DNA from: Lachnospiraceae bacterium
Lineage (GTDB): Bacteria; Bacillota; Clostridia; Lachnospirales; Lachnospiraceae
Direction: 5' to 3'
DNA: 47,771 nucleotides
Assembly: GCA_017476665.1 (NCBI GenBank)
Contig: JAFUZJ010000039.1
Span: 1 to 47,771 of the forward strand
The notes below the pieces were generated by a model. That model did no database searches. It worked only from the letters and a program-made list of their open reading frames with translations, and had not been told where the DNA came from. Position numbers and translations under genes: made by a program. Within the stretch, counting starts at the first letter, position 1, and the number at the start of each line of letters is the position of its first letter. Shown here piece after piece: positions 26,533 to 34,245 of this stretch.

Positions 26533-28305
26533 TTAATCCAAAGAAATATGCGTTTTTGCAAGGTTTTCAAGGTCCTTCTTGCCCGCTACAACCTTTTGCA
26601 GCGCAGTGATATCCGCTCCGGCTTTCTCATTGTAATATTCATAGCTGTTTCTCTTTACCGCCATCAGGATATCATGAAACGCCTGCTCCCTTTCCTGCTT
26701 TGAATCCATCTCCGGCAAAGTCGTCTGGAACAACTCTCCCACCTGCTTCTGTTCTTCCGGATCTTCAAACATGCTGATAATACTGGCCGGCTGAAACCCG
26801 GGCTGATCCAATCCGGCAAAAAGCTTGTCCGCGGCCTTAGCATACAATTCATCCGTAAAATCCTCCGGAGAGATATATTTTTTGATCTTATGATATAATC
26901 CGGGTTCATCTACCAGCCAGGTAATCAACAGTCTCTGCGCCCGCTTCACATTTTCCTCCGGCGACTGTTTAGAAACAATTCCAGACCGCGGTCTCTCAAT
27001 CGGCTGTACCTCACCGGCTGTCGCCGCATAACTTTTCACCAGCTTTCTCAGATTGTCCACGCTGATCAGATATTTCTCCGCGATCGCCTGCAAATAGTTT
27101 TCCCGCTCTACTTCTTCCGAGAATCCGCACAGTTTTTTCGCAATCTCTCTGTGAAAATGCGTCTTCTGCTCCGGATCCTGCATTTGATACTGCTCCGCCA
27201 ATATCCGGATTTCAAAGAAAAAGCTGTTTTCCGCCTGATCGATCCGTTCCTGAAAAGCCTCTTTTCCCAGATTCTTTATGAATTCATCCGGATCCTTATA
27301 AGGCTTCATATTAATGACCTTACCGGAAAGTCCGGCTTCCCGCAGGATCCCGATTCCCCGGAGTGCAGCCTTCACACCGGCTCCGTCACTGTCATAGGCT
27401 AACAGTACATTATCAGTATAACGACGCAGCAACACTGCCTGTTCCGAAGTAAATGCCGTGCCCAGCGACGCCACCGCCTGCGTAAAACCAGCCTGATGCA
27501 TGGCGATTACATCCATATATCCCTCACATAAAATCAGATTTCCACTGCGGGCCGTTCGGGCAAAGTTCAATCCGTACAGATTTCTACGCTTGTCAAAAAT
27601 ATCGGTTTCAGGCGAGTTTAAGTATTTCGGCTCACCGTCTCCCATCACACGGCCCCCGAAACCGATGACCCGATGATTGATGTCCTGTATGGGATACATG
27701 ACACGATTCCAGAACTGGCTGGACAACCCGCGCCTCTCGGAATACGTAGCCAATCCGGCATCCCGGATCAGCGCATCCTCAAATCCCTTGCTCCGCAGAT
27801 ATTCTACCAGCGTCGTGCCATTCATACCGGCATAGCCCAGTCCGAATTTATGTATCGTTTCCGGTGTCAGTTCGCGTTTCTGCAGGTACTGCATCCCCTT
27901 CTCTCCGTGAGGGGACCGCAGCTGATAATAAAAGAACTTGGCAGCTTCCTTGTTGACCTCCAGCAGTCTTGCTCTCCGGTTTGCCCGTCTTTTCTCCTCC
28001 TCCGAATATTCCACCTCGGGAAGATTGACGCCTGCCCGTTCCGCCAGCGCTTTCACCGCTTCCGGGAACGTATAATTCTCATATTGCATTAAAAATGTAT
28101 ACACATTTCCACTGACTCCGCAACCGAAACAATGGTACATCTGCTTATTCTCGGAAACGGCAAACGAAGGTGTCTTTTCATTGTGAAACGGACAGCAGCC
28201 CCAATGGTTGCTCCCTCTCTTCTTTAGGCTCACATAACTCCCGATCACACCCACGATATCATTTTTTGTCCTGATTTCCTCCACCAGTTCCTCAGGATAG
28301 TACAT
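26533..28305 (-). CDS. dnaG: DNA primase
   Basis: A 590-residue primase. The N-terminal CHC2 zinc site is CCPFHNEKTPSF and YHCFGCG (residues 37-62). The catalytic core and TOPRIM domain follow, with LCEGYMDVIAMHQAG and AYDSDGAG as metal-binding segments. The C-terminal third is the DnaB-interacting helical domain. It makes RNA primers at the replication fork. dgt lies 14 nt upstream, so they are probably one transcript. Confidence 0.96.
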   Translation of the reverse strand: MYYPEELVEEIRTKNDIVGVIGSYVSLKKRGSNHWGCCPFHNEKTPSFAVSENKQMYHCFGCGVSGNVYTFLMQYENYTFPEAVKALAERAGVNLPEVEYSEEEKRRANRRARLLEVNKEAAKFFYYQLRSPHGEKGMQYLQKRELTPETIHKFGLGYAGMNGTTLVEYLRSKGFEDALIRDAGLATYSERRGLSSQFWNRVMYPIQDINHRVIGFGGRVMGDGEPKYLNSPETDIFDKRRNLYGLNFARTARSGNLILCEGYMDVIAMHQAGFTQAVASLGTAFTSEQAVLLRRYTDNVLLAYDSDGAGVKAALRGIGILREAGLSGKVINMKPYKDPDEFIKNLGKEAFQERIDQAENSFFFEIRILAEQYQMQDPEQKTHFHREIAKKLCGFSEEVERENYLQAIAEKYLISVDNLRKLVKSYAATAGEVQPIERPRSGIVSKQSPEENVKRAQRLLITWLVDEPGLYHKIKKYISPEDFTDELYAKAADKLFAGLDQPGFQPASIISMFEDPEEQKQVGELFQTTLPEMDSKQEREQAFHDILMAVKRNSYEYYNEKAGADITALQKVVAGKKDLENLAKTHISLD

Positions 28306-28319
28306 TTTTCCACACTCCT

Positions 28320-29324
28320 CTATATCTGCCAGGATTTCGGCACGTAAATATCATTGTATAACGCAATTGCAAAACGATCCGTCATAGCTCCCAGGTAATC
28401 GCATACCACCCGTTCCTTGGGTTCTCCCTCAGACAAAAGATTTAAAAACTCCTCCGGCATATCGTCCGAATTTTTCATGAAATGATGGTACAACGTTTCC
28501 ATTAGATTCTCTGCTTTGACTTCCTCGCCCTTGGCCAGCGGATTGGTATATACATTTTCAAACATAAAACGCCGGATTCCCTGCATTGCTTTTTCAACCC
28601 GTTCCGACATGACAATATCATTTTTATCCGTACTGTTTGTGATAATATCATGGATCAGGCAATCCAGCCGGTCACCCGGCCTGGATCCCAATACGTCCCG
28701 GATCTCCTGCGGCACATCCATCTCTGTCAGGATGCCTGCGCGGACTGCATCGTCCATATCGTGATGTATGTAGGCAATTTTATCGGAAAGCCGCACAACC
28801 TTCCCTTCCAGAGTATGCGGTCTTCCGCTGGTCTGATGGTTTCGGATTCCATCGATCACTTCATAAGTCAGATTTAATCCCCGTCCGTCCTTTTCCAGCC
28901 GCTCCACCGTACGCACACTTTGCTCACTATGCTCAAATCCCAGAGGACACACTCGGTTTAACGCTCTCTCCCCCGCATGTCCGAAAGGGGTATGTCCCAG
29001 ATCATGCCCCAGCGCAATCGCCTCCACCAGCTCTTCATTCAGTCTGAGCGCCTTGGCAATCGTCCTGGCATTCTGCGAAACTTCCAGCGTATGCGTCAAT
29101 CTCGTACGATAGTGATCACCCTCCGGTGACAAAAACACCTGAGTCTTGTCCTTCAGTCTCCGGAATGCTTTACAATGTATGATCCGATCCCGATCCCTCT
29201 GAAAAACAGGTCGGATGTCACACTCTGCTTCCTGTCTGGCTCTCCCTTTTGAATTTTTGCTCTTAGCAGCAAAAGGGCTCAGATAATCCTCTTCCCACTG
29301 CTCTGTTCTTTCGCGAATCGTCAT
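28320..29324 (-). CDS. dgt: Deoxyguanosinetriphosphate triphosphohydrolase-like protein
   Basis: A 334-residue HD hydrolase that begins MTIRERTEQWEEDYLSPFA. Metal ligands are in HTLEVSQNARTIA, ALGHDLGHTPFGHAGERAL (the HD pair) and IAYIHHDMDDAVRAG. It splits dNTPs to deoxynucleosides and triphosphate; the shorter class seen here is less specific than E. coli Dgt. First gene of the dnaG-rpoD operon in this arrangement. Residues KDKTQVFLSPEGDHYRTRL match the family consensus. Confidence 0.93.
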   Translation of the reverse strand: MTIRERTEQWEEDYLSPFAAKSKNSKGRARQEAECDIRPVFQRDRDRIIHCKAFRRLKDKTQVFLSPEGDHYRTRLTHTLEVSQNARTIAKALRLNEELVEAIALGHDLGHTPFGHAGERALNRVCPLGFEHSEQSVRTVERLEKDGRGLNLTYEVIDGIRNHQTSGRPHTLEGKVVRLSDKIAYIHHDMDDAVRAGILTEMDVPQEIRDVLGSRPGDRLDCLIHDIITNSTDKNDIVMSERVEKAMQGIRRFMFENVYTNPLAKGEEVKAENLMETLYHHFMKNSDDMPEEFLNLLSEGEPKERVVCDYLGAMTDRFAIALYNDIYVPKSWQI

Positions 29325-29421
29325 AATGATACCCCCAATACAACTCTAACTATATATTCTGCATCTTCTTTTTAATTCCTTTTCTTTTTTTCAATTTGTA
29401 TAAATTTTTTCAAAAATAATA

Positions 29422-29450
29422 TTGACATTTAGTTTTATCTGTTATAGAAT
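29422..29450 (+). promoter_or_regulatory. Promoter of tRNA-Leu
   Basis: TTGACA (29422-29427) and TAGAAT (29445-29450), spacer 17 nt, ending 11 nt before the tRNA. Confidence 0.75.
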
Positions 29451-29461
29451 ACTATTTGTTC

Positions 29462-29545
29462 GCAGGAATGGCGGAATTGGCAGACGCGCACGGTTCAGGT
29501 CCGTGTGGTAGCAATACCATGAGAGTTCAAGTCTCTTTTCCTGCA
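29462..29545 (+). tRNA. tRNA-Leu(CAG)
   Basis: An 84-nt class II tRNA. The acceptor stem GCAGGAA pairs with TTCCTGC, discriminator A; the anticodon stem CACGG/CCGTG holds the loop TTCAGGT with anticodon CAG at 29496-29498; a variable arm and T arm (GTTCAAG) follow. CCA is not encoded. Its 3' end is the integration target of the element that follows, and the copied sequence leaves the tRNA intact. Confidence 0.95.
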
Positions 29546-29546
29546 C
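29530..29546. repeat. attL core, left direct repeat
   Basis: AGTCTCTTTTCCTGCAC, covering the last bases of the T arm and the acceptor stem of tRNA-Leu. Confidence 0.85.
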
Positions 29547-29556
29547 TGTATTTTGT

Positions 29557-29590
29557 GGCTTTTCATGTGATTGCATGGAGAGCCATTTTT
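29557..29590 (+). terminator. Hairpin with T tract after tRNA-Leu
   Basis: GGCTTTTCATG (29557-29567) pairs with CATGGAGAGCC (29574-29584) with two G-U pairs, followed by ATTTTT. It lies inside the element and would end tRNA transcription in place of the host terminator now at 38296. Confidence 0.65.
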
Positions 29591-29676
29591 CATTGAAAAT
29601 AAAGGCTTTTCTGAACATTCACTTGTTTTGTCTTGTGTTATCATTATACATCAAAAAATGTGGTTTTTGGGGGTAA

Positions 29677-29710
29677 TAGTAGTCAAAATAGTAGTCAGAA
29701 AAATAGTCAG
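29677..29710. promoter_or_regulatory. Candidate integrase arm-type sites, left end
   Basis: Three direct repeats: TAGTAGTCA (29677-29685), TAGTAGTCA (29689-29697) and ATAGTCAG (29703-29710). The same motif recurs at the right end of the element. Confidence 0.6.
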
Positions 29711-29766
29711 TTTCCCTTATAAATAAAGGATTTCCGGCAAATCAGATTTTAAAAAAACAAAAAAAT

Positions 29767-29803
29767 CAGCCCCACTTCTGCTCTACTGTCAGAAATGGGA
29801 CTG
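29767..29803 (-). terminator. Intrinsic terminator of the integrase operon
   Basis: A 14-bp stem (29767-29780 with 29790-29803, two G-U pairs), 9-nt loop, followed on the minus strand by ATTTTTTTG and more T. Confidence 0.85.
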
Positions 29804-29824
29804 CTGCCATCTTTTATTTTATTA

Positions 29825-30961
29825 TCAGAGTGCTAAAACCATTGTATCCATTGCCGCCTGCTTGGTGTCTGTCAGACAATGCCCATATAGGCTCATGGTG
29901 ATATTGAAATTGCTATGTCCCATGATCTCCTGCAAGGTTTTCATATTCATGCCGTTCTCAATGGCTCTGGTTGCAAATGTGGCGCGGAATGCGTGCATCG
30001 AAAAAGGCTCTATGCCTGCTGCCTTGCAGATTCTTATAATTTCCCGATCAGTAGGCATTGCCAGCAATAACCCCCGCTCCGGTGCTTTGAAAATACGATC
30101 ATCCATTGAAACCACATTTCCGTCAAGCATACTATTAATTGCCTTTTGGTCTGCCAGAATAGCCTTGATCTGCTCATTCATGGGGATGGTGCGCCGTCCT
30201 GCCTCTGTCTTTGCATTCTCACCCATTATATGCGATCCCGTTTCCGTCCGTGTGATCGTCCTCTCAATGTGGATCATGCCACCCCGGATGTCTGAATTTT
30301 TCAATGCTCCGATTTCGCCGATCCGCATCCCAGTACTAATCGCAAATCTAAACACATTGTAATAATATGACTTCTTGCAACGCTCACACTCGAAAAATTT
30401 CTTCTGTTCCTCCAAAGACAAGGCTCTGTGCCCGGTGTTCCTCGCCTTTTCCTCTGTCCGTTTCAGCGGTTTCAACAATACGCAAGGGTTATAGTCAATC
30501 ACACGCTCCTTTAACGCATCATTCATAAAATGCTTAATATGTGCCAGATAATCATTTACAGTCTGCGTTTTACGCTCTTTCCGTGTGCCATCTTTCCTTA
30601 CTTCTCCCTTTTTCAATTCTGTCTGCAATACCCGCAGATCATCAATAGATACCTCTTTCAGCTTTAATTCTCCAAAGGTTCTATTGGCGGAGGGTATTTT
30701 AACCGCCTTGAACGCATGGAACATTTTCCCCTGCGCCCGCAATGTAGCATCAGAAACCGTTCCACGCCGCGCCTCTGTCCAGCGTTCATAGTATTCTGAT
30801 ACTGTGGGATTGTTCCGCTTTTCAAGTCCCTTTTCGATCTCCTCACGCTTTGCCAGTTCCTTCTCAAACAGTTCCTTTGTTGAGTGGCCATATACAACAT
30901 ATTTCTTGCCGTTTACGGTAAATGCTTTTTGCATCCGGCCGTCTGCTCGTTTCTTTGCCAT
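29825..30961 (-). CDS. int: Tyrosine-type site-specific integrase
   Basis: A 378-residue phage-type recombinase. The N-terminus (residues 1-60) is an arm-binding-like domain (KAFTVNGKKYVVYGHSTKE), then a SAM-like core-binding domain, and the catalytic domain from about 190. Catalytic residues visible: Arg in STGMRIGEIGAL, HAFRATFA (H-x-x-R), MGHSNFNI (His) and Tyr in MSLYGHCL. It would catalyse integration into tRNA-Leu at the 17-bp core. It lies closest to attL and is the last gene of an operon with four microproteins. Confidence 0.93.
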   Translation of the reverse strand: MAKKRADGRMQKAFTVNGKKYVVYGHSTKELFEKELAKREEIEKGLEKRNNPTVSEYYERWTEARRGTVSDATLRAQGKMFHAFKAVKIPSANRTFGELKLKEVSIDDLRVLQTELKKGEVRKDGTRKERKTQTVNDYLAHIKHFMNDALKERVIDYNPCVLLKPLKRTEEKARNTGHRALSLEEQKKFFECERCKKSYYYNVFRFAISTGMRIGEIGALKNSDIRGGMIHIERTITRTETGSHIMGENAKTEAGRRTIPMNEQIKAILADQKAINSMLDGNVVSMDDRIFKAPERGLLLAMPTDREIIRICKAAGIEPFSMHAFRATFATRAIENGMNMKTLQEIMGHSNFNITMSLYGHCLTDTKQAAMDTMVLAL

Positions 30962-31026
30962 AGTAGCACCTCCTTATAGCGAAGGGGACGCCAAACCGCC
31001 GCCCCCTGTGTTTGTGTAATAAGTAA

Positions 31027-31155
31027 TTACTTGTTGTTCTTACGCCTAACAATTGTTTCGTGGAATATCGTATAAACAAACCTCAAAACAATTGCGTCTT
31101 TCGTTTCCCTTGCCATCTTGATAATCTTTTCTCTATACCACTCTTTCTCGTCCAT
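31027..31155 (-). CDS. Microprotein C, 42 residues
   Basis: MDEKEWYREKIIKMARET then KDAIVLRFVYTIFHETIV, ending RRKNNK. It has the same pattern as its two upstream neighbours: a short charged start, a K-I-I-x-x-x helix and a second hydrophobic helix, here with a basic tail instead of KED. The start lies 2 nt after the stop of microprotein B and has GAAGGAGG upstream. Such small two-helix proteins are common on Clostridial mobile elements; function unknown. Confidence 0.6.
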   Translation of the reverse strand: MDEKEWYREKIIKMARETKDAIVLRFVYTIFHETIVRRKNNK

Positions 31156-31157
31156 GC

Positions 31158-31271
31158 TCAATCCTCCTTCGTCATATTCTGAATAAACAGCAGAATTTGT
31201 TCCAGAATCCATATTCTATCAATCGCCTCCACCCGCTCAATAATTTTTGCCTTACATTCTTTCAGAGTCAT
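31158..31271 (-). CDS. Microprotein B, 37 residues
   Basis: MTLKECKAKIIERVEAID then RIWILEQILLFIQNMTKED. Predicted as two short amphipathic helices. It aligns with microprotein A at the E-x-V-x-A-I-D-x-x-W-I-L core and the KED end. ATG 31271 follows the stop of A by 6 nt, with GGAGG about 10 nt upstream inside A. Confidence 0.6.
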   Translation of the reverse strand: MTLKECKAKIIERVEAIDRIWILEQILLFIQNMTKED

Positions 31272-31277
31272 GCTTTC

Positions 31278-31394
31278 TCAGTCCTCCTTCATAACAGCGA
31301 TAATAAGCCGTTTTAATCTGCTAAGGATCCAGAGATCGTCAATCGCTCTTACCAGTTCACAAATTTCCTCTTGAAAATGTTCCTCTGCACTCAT
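31278..31394 (-). CDS. Microprotein A, 38 residues
   Basis: MSAEEHFQEEICELVRAID then DLWILSRLKRLIIAVMKED. Start ATG 31394 overlaps the TGA of the upstream small membrane protein (ATGA) and is preceded by GGAGGGCAGGG. Paralogous to B and C. No family name recognised. Confidence 0.6.
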   Translation of the reverse strand: MSAEEHFQEEICELVRAIDDLWILSRLKRLIIAVMKED

Positions 31395-31525
31395 ACCCTG
31401 CCCTCCTGTCCTGCCATCACCGCAACGATAGCAACCAGTGCCATGATAGCGGCTACTACCCTCCAGAATGCCGTATGTTGCTTCTCCATCTGCAAAATTT
31501 CTGTTGCTAATTTTTTACTTTTCAT
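31391..31525 (-). CDS. Microprotein D, 44-residue single-span membrane protein
   Basis: MKSKKLATEILQMEKQHTAF then WRVVAAIMALVAIVAVMAG. One hydrophobic helix at about residues 22-38 after a charged N-terminus. It is the first gene of the four-gene run, with GAGGAGAGTAG upstream. An inverted repeat AAAATTA/TAATTTT lies just before it (31543-31561). Confidence 0.6.
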   Translation of the reverse strand: MKSKKLATEILQMEKQHTAFWRVVAAIMALVAIVAVMAGQEGRV

Positions 31526-31669
31526 GTTTTCTACTCTCCTCTAAAATTAGTGTTTAATTTTGTTTGCAGGAAAGCCTCTCGCCATGTTAGAATATTTCAT
31601 GTGTGGGCTTTTGCCTGCGCTTGATAAAGTAGGGGTATCTCGCTTTGGTCGGTGATTGATACTCCTATT

Positions 31670-31846
31670 TTATTTTTGCTCTGCCAAAAGTGATAATGCC
31701 TTTAAGATCGTATCTGTTCTTGACAATCCATATTTTTTAGCCAATTCATTCAACAATCTATTTTGTTGCTGATTTAATCGTATTTCAAGCCGAATGCCTT
31801 TGCTTTCTCCGTCACATTTTGGCGGTCTGCCTGTTCTAGGGCTCAC
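31670..31846 (-). CDS. Ribbon-helix-helix type DNA-binding protein
   Basis: A 58-residue protein, start GTG 31846 with AGAGG 8 nt upstream, giving SPRTGRPPKCDGES as the N-terminus (the family's usual MSPRTGRPP start). The rest, IRLEIRLNQQQNRLLNEL then LSRTDTILKALSLLAEQK, has the beta-strand plus two-helix layout of CopG/Arc regulators. An 11-bp perfect palindrome overlaps its promoter, so autoregulation is likely. Confidence 0.75.
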   Translation of the reverse strand: MSPRTGRPPKCDGESKGIRLEIRLNQQQNRLLNELAKKYGLSRTDTILKALSLLAEQK

Positions 31847-31868
31847 ACTTTTCACCTCTCTTTCATTT

Positions 31869-31913
31869 ATGCCCGTACATATAAAATTATACTATTGTAC
31901 GGGCATAAGTCAA
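31869..31913 (-). promoter_or_regulatory. Promoter and palindromic operator of the RHH gene
   Basis: TTGACT (31908-31913) and TATAAT (31886-31891) on the minus strand, 16-nt spacer. A perfect inverted repeat, ATGCCCGTACA (31869-31879) and TGTACGGGCAT (31896-31906), flanks the -10 box. Confidence 0.7.
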
Positions 31914-31948
31914 GTATTATTTTTTTCAAAAAACGAACATTTGAAATT

Positions 31949-32004
31949 ATGCGTATAAAATATGTGTATAATTTCTTGACATGCGCACAAAATAGGCGTA
32001 TAAT
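31949..32004 (+). promoter_or_regulatory. hicAB promoter with two direct-repeat operators
   Basis: TTGACA (31976-31981) and TATAAT (31999-32004), 17-nt spacer. Two 24-bp direct repeats, 20 of 24 identical (31949-31972 and 31981-32004; core ATGCG...AAAATA...GTATAAT), are offset by 32 bp, and the second covers the promoter. They are probable HicB binding sites. Confidence 0.65.
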
Positions 32005-32026
32005 TATCATTGTAAGGAGGCGAGAC

Positions 32027-32212
32027 ATGACATCAAGGGAAATTTTGAAAACACTCCACAATGACGGCTGGTATGACGTGGATCAAGACGGCTCACATCT
32101 ACAGCTAAAACACCCTACCAAACCCGGCAAAGTCACTGTACCGATACATGCGGGAAAAGACATCGCACCGGGAACACTCAATAAAATACTGAAACAGGCA
32201 GGGCTTAAATAA
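32027..32212 (+). CDS. hicA: HicA-type mRNA interferase toxin
   Basis: A 61-residue toxin. TSREILKTLHNDGWYDVDQ then GSHLQLKHPTKPGKVTVPIH is the HicA dsRBD-like fold; the catalytic His is in GSHLQLKHP. It would cleave mRNA and stop translation when free of HicB. ATG 32027 has AAGGAGG 6 nt upstream. A toxin-antitoxin pair here may stabilise the island or defend against phage. Confidence 0.9.
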   Translation: MTSREILKTLHNDGWYDVDQDGSHLQLKHPTKPGKVTVPIHAGKDIAPGTLNKILKQAGLK

Positions 32213-32253
32213 GCCCCTGTTTGTACGCTCATCCAAGAAAGGAGCATAATATC

Positions 32254-32667
32254 ATGTTAAATTTAACTTATCTAGCAGTATTGGAACCGGGAGAAGATGG
32301 CAGCTACAGTATTTCCTTCCCCGATCTCCCCGGCTGTTTCAGCTTTGGTGATAATTTGTCTGATGCACAACACATGGCGGAAGAAGCTGCAAGCCTCCAT
32401 GTTTACGGTATGGAGCAGGATGGAGAAGAAATTCCCACTCCTTCCGTCAGACTTCCAAAAGAAGAAACCGAAGGCAATGTCATTATGCCTATCACAATTC
32501 ACCCTGACCTCTACCGTGCAAAGCGGGACAATGAACGCGTCAAGACCAATATCACACTTCCTGCATGGCTGAAACGGATTGCCGAAGAGCAGAAAGTCAA
32601 TTATTCTCGCATTTTGGAGAATGCCCTGATTGACTATCTGCAACTTCCAAAGAAAAACCTACAATGA
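32254..32667 (+). CDS. hicB: HicB-type antitoxin
   Basis: A 137-residue antitoxin. The N-terminal partial RNase H-like fold (LAVLEPGEDGSYSISFPDLPGC, then AEEAASLHVYGM) binds HicA; the C-terminus (TNITLPAWLKRIAEEQ, NYSRILENALIDYLQL) is a ribbon-helix-helix domain for operator binding. ATG 32254 has AAAGGAG upstream, 41 nt after hicA. Confidence 0.9.
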   Translation: MLNLTYLAVLEPGEDGSYSISFPDLPGCFSFGDNLSDAQHMAEEAASLHVYGMEQDGEEIPTPSVRLPKEETEGNVIMPITIHPDLYRAKRDNERVKTNITLPAWLKRIAEEQKVNYSRILENALIDYLQLPKKNLQ

Positions 32668-32722
32668 TTTTTATTGCAATATCCCATTCCTCATGATACA
32701 ATAAGCTTAGGCTAGTTTTGTT

Positions 32723-32765
32723 AAGGCGGTATGTTTTTAGACGGGGCATACCGCCTTTTTTATTT
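32723..32765 (+). terminator. Terminator after hicAB
   Basis: GGCGGTATG (32725-32733) pairs perfectly with CATACCGCC (32747-32755), 13-nt loop, followed by a T run. Confidence 0.85.
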
Positions 32766-33144
32766 TATGGATTTTTCAAGGTGCCTTTTTTATTTCTGGG
32801 GAAGTTTGAGGGACTAAGTAGAGCCACCACCATAGCCCTCAAAAACCCCCTCCGCATCAACTATTCGTTAAATTATGGTTTTGCGCATAGTTGACTTTCG
32901 CTCTGTAGCGGTATATTCCACCGTTCATTGACGGTGAACAATACATTCAGCGTTTTATTGTTGCCACTACTACTGCCCCACCACTCATGTGTCCCCCGAA
33001 AAACGGAAAAGCCTGCCGACAAGGATGTCATGTTTCATTACTCCCCTCATATTCGCCCCATACAAGCCTATTACTGTTCTATGCGATAACTTTATCATTA
33101 AATTGCTTTTCGTGGCTCTACGGGGCAAATACAAGGTTGTGGCA
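32766..33144. other. Non-coding stretch between hicAB and the satellite late-like genes
   Basis: I see no convincing gene in this 379-bp stretch. It contains an 8-bp inverted repeat TCAACTAT/ATAGTTGA (around 32857-32894), a CACCGT-TCATTG-ACGGTG hairpin (around 32920-32937) and a CGCT-CTGT-AGCG hairpin between them. Its position at the end of the packaging-like genes would suit a packaging or transfer site, but nothing proves it. Confidence 0.3.
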
Positions 33145-33297
33145 TTATCTGCGGTATTTATCCAGCAACTGCTGAGTATTGCCACTGTTTGTGTGCCGCT
33201 GTGCTAATTGTACCGCTAAACGCTGTGCTGTGCTTTGCTGTCTCTGTGCCTGCCGCTTTTCATAATCCGTAATAATGCGCTTTGCCGTTTCGTCCAT
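33145..33297 (-). CDS. Small hydrophilic protein, 50 residues
   Basis: MDETAKRIITDYEKRQAQRQ then QSTAQRLAVQLAQRHTNSG, ending LLDKYRR. Gln/Arg-rich and probably helical. ATG 33297 has GAGGAGG 9 nt upstream and follows the stop of the 313-residue gene by 3 nt, so it belongs to that operon. Unknown function. Confidence 0.55.
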   Translation of the reverse strand: MDETAKRIITDYEKRQAQRQQSTAQRLAVQLAQRHTNSGNTQQLLDKYRR

Positions 33298-33300
33298 ACA

Positions 33301-34242
33301 TCACGCCTCCTCTGCAAATGCTTTCTGAATTGTTCCGCAAAATCTGCTATCCGCTGCAAACAATTCCTTTAATCCCTCGTCCCGCTTTGCAATCTCGACG
33401 GCTCGATCTTGCGCCAACGATGGATATTTTTCAAAGTCCGTTAAAAATCCAAGTAACTCCCGCTCCTGCGAAGTAAGTACTCTTTTTTCCGGCTCTGCCA
33501 TGTTGTCCAACACCTCGATCTCATCAACAAATGAAACCTCGCCATCAGAAAAACCGCGCTCAAAATAGGTATTTGCTTTAGTTGCAAAGGAAATTTCTGT
33601 TGCACTCTTACGATCTCGGAACATATCCATTTCCGGCTCGGTTCCCGCATATCCCATAATTACGAGATGCACTACATTTTCCAGACGCTTAAAGCCTGCG
33701 TAAATGTTGTCAACACTAGGAATTTTGATAAAATAGGGATCATCTTTTGTCTCTGTCATCCGGCGCGGATTGCCTCGATCATCCAGTTTTGCTGTTTGTA
33801 CGGATTTTGTGCGACTTTCCGCCAGTCGCCGCAACATTTGCAATTCACTAAATGTACTAGCCTGCCGCCGCAGCATCTGAAATTCATCATAGGTCAAATT
33901 GTTTGCCATTCCCATCTGATAATATGCAGTAATCTTAGATGCAAAGGCGGGGTTCGGGTTCGCACCCAGTGTCTTATCAATCCTGCTACGAATAGTCTCA
34001 AGATCCTTGTCCACAATTTCCTTGTGCTGTTTCCGCAGATCGTCCAAAACAGCCTTATAATCGTGGCTAGGCTGCCAGCTTTTCCGAAATTCTTCAAGAT
34101 AGGTTTCGGAATAGCGCCCACCTCGATTTTCGAGAAGTTCGTCTCTCTGCTGCCGCTCTTGCTGATAAGCGGCAATTATGCTATCTGCCTCCTGCCGAAA
34201 TGTCCCCAAATCGACAATCAATTTTTTAATGTGTTTTTTCAT
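33301..34242 (-). CDS. Island protein of unknown function, 313 residues
   Basis: Not recognised. The first half (TFRQEADSIIAAYQQERQQR, then RKSWQPSHDYKAVLDDLRK) is helical and probably coiled-coil. The second half holds a mixed region (KIPSVDNIYAGFKRLENVVH, then YFERGFSDGEVSFVDEIEVL). No membrane segment or catalytic motif is visible. It sits between the terminase-like gene (3 nt) and the 50-residue gene, so a role in DNA packaging or capsid interaction is possible, but this is inference from position. Confidence 0.5.
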   Translation of the reverse strand: MKKHIKKLIVDLGTFRQEADSIIAAYQQERQQRDELLENRGGRYSETYLEEFRKSWQPSHDYKAVLDDLRKQHKEIVDKDLETIRSRIDKTLGANPNPAFASKITAYYQMGMANNLTYDEFQMLRRQASTFSELQMLRRLAESRTKSVQTAKLDDRGNPRRMTETKDDPYFIKIPSVDNIYAGFKRLENVVHLVIMGYAGTEPEMDMFRDRKSATEISFATKANTYFERGFSDGEVSFVDEIEVLDNMAEPEKRVLTSQERELLGFLTDFEKYPSLAQDRAVEIAKRDEGLKELFAADSRFCGTIQKAFAEEA

Positions 34243-34245
34243 GTC

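Noticed and set aside
32985-33207. Small open frames on both strands after hicAB
   Set aside because: They overlap each other antisense, lack ribosome-binding sites and show no family-like pattern; the stretch is better called non-coding.
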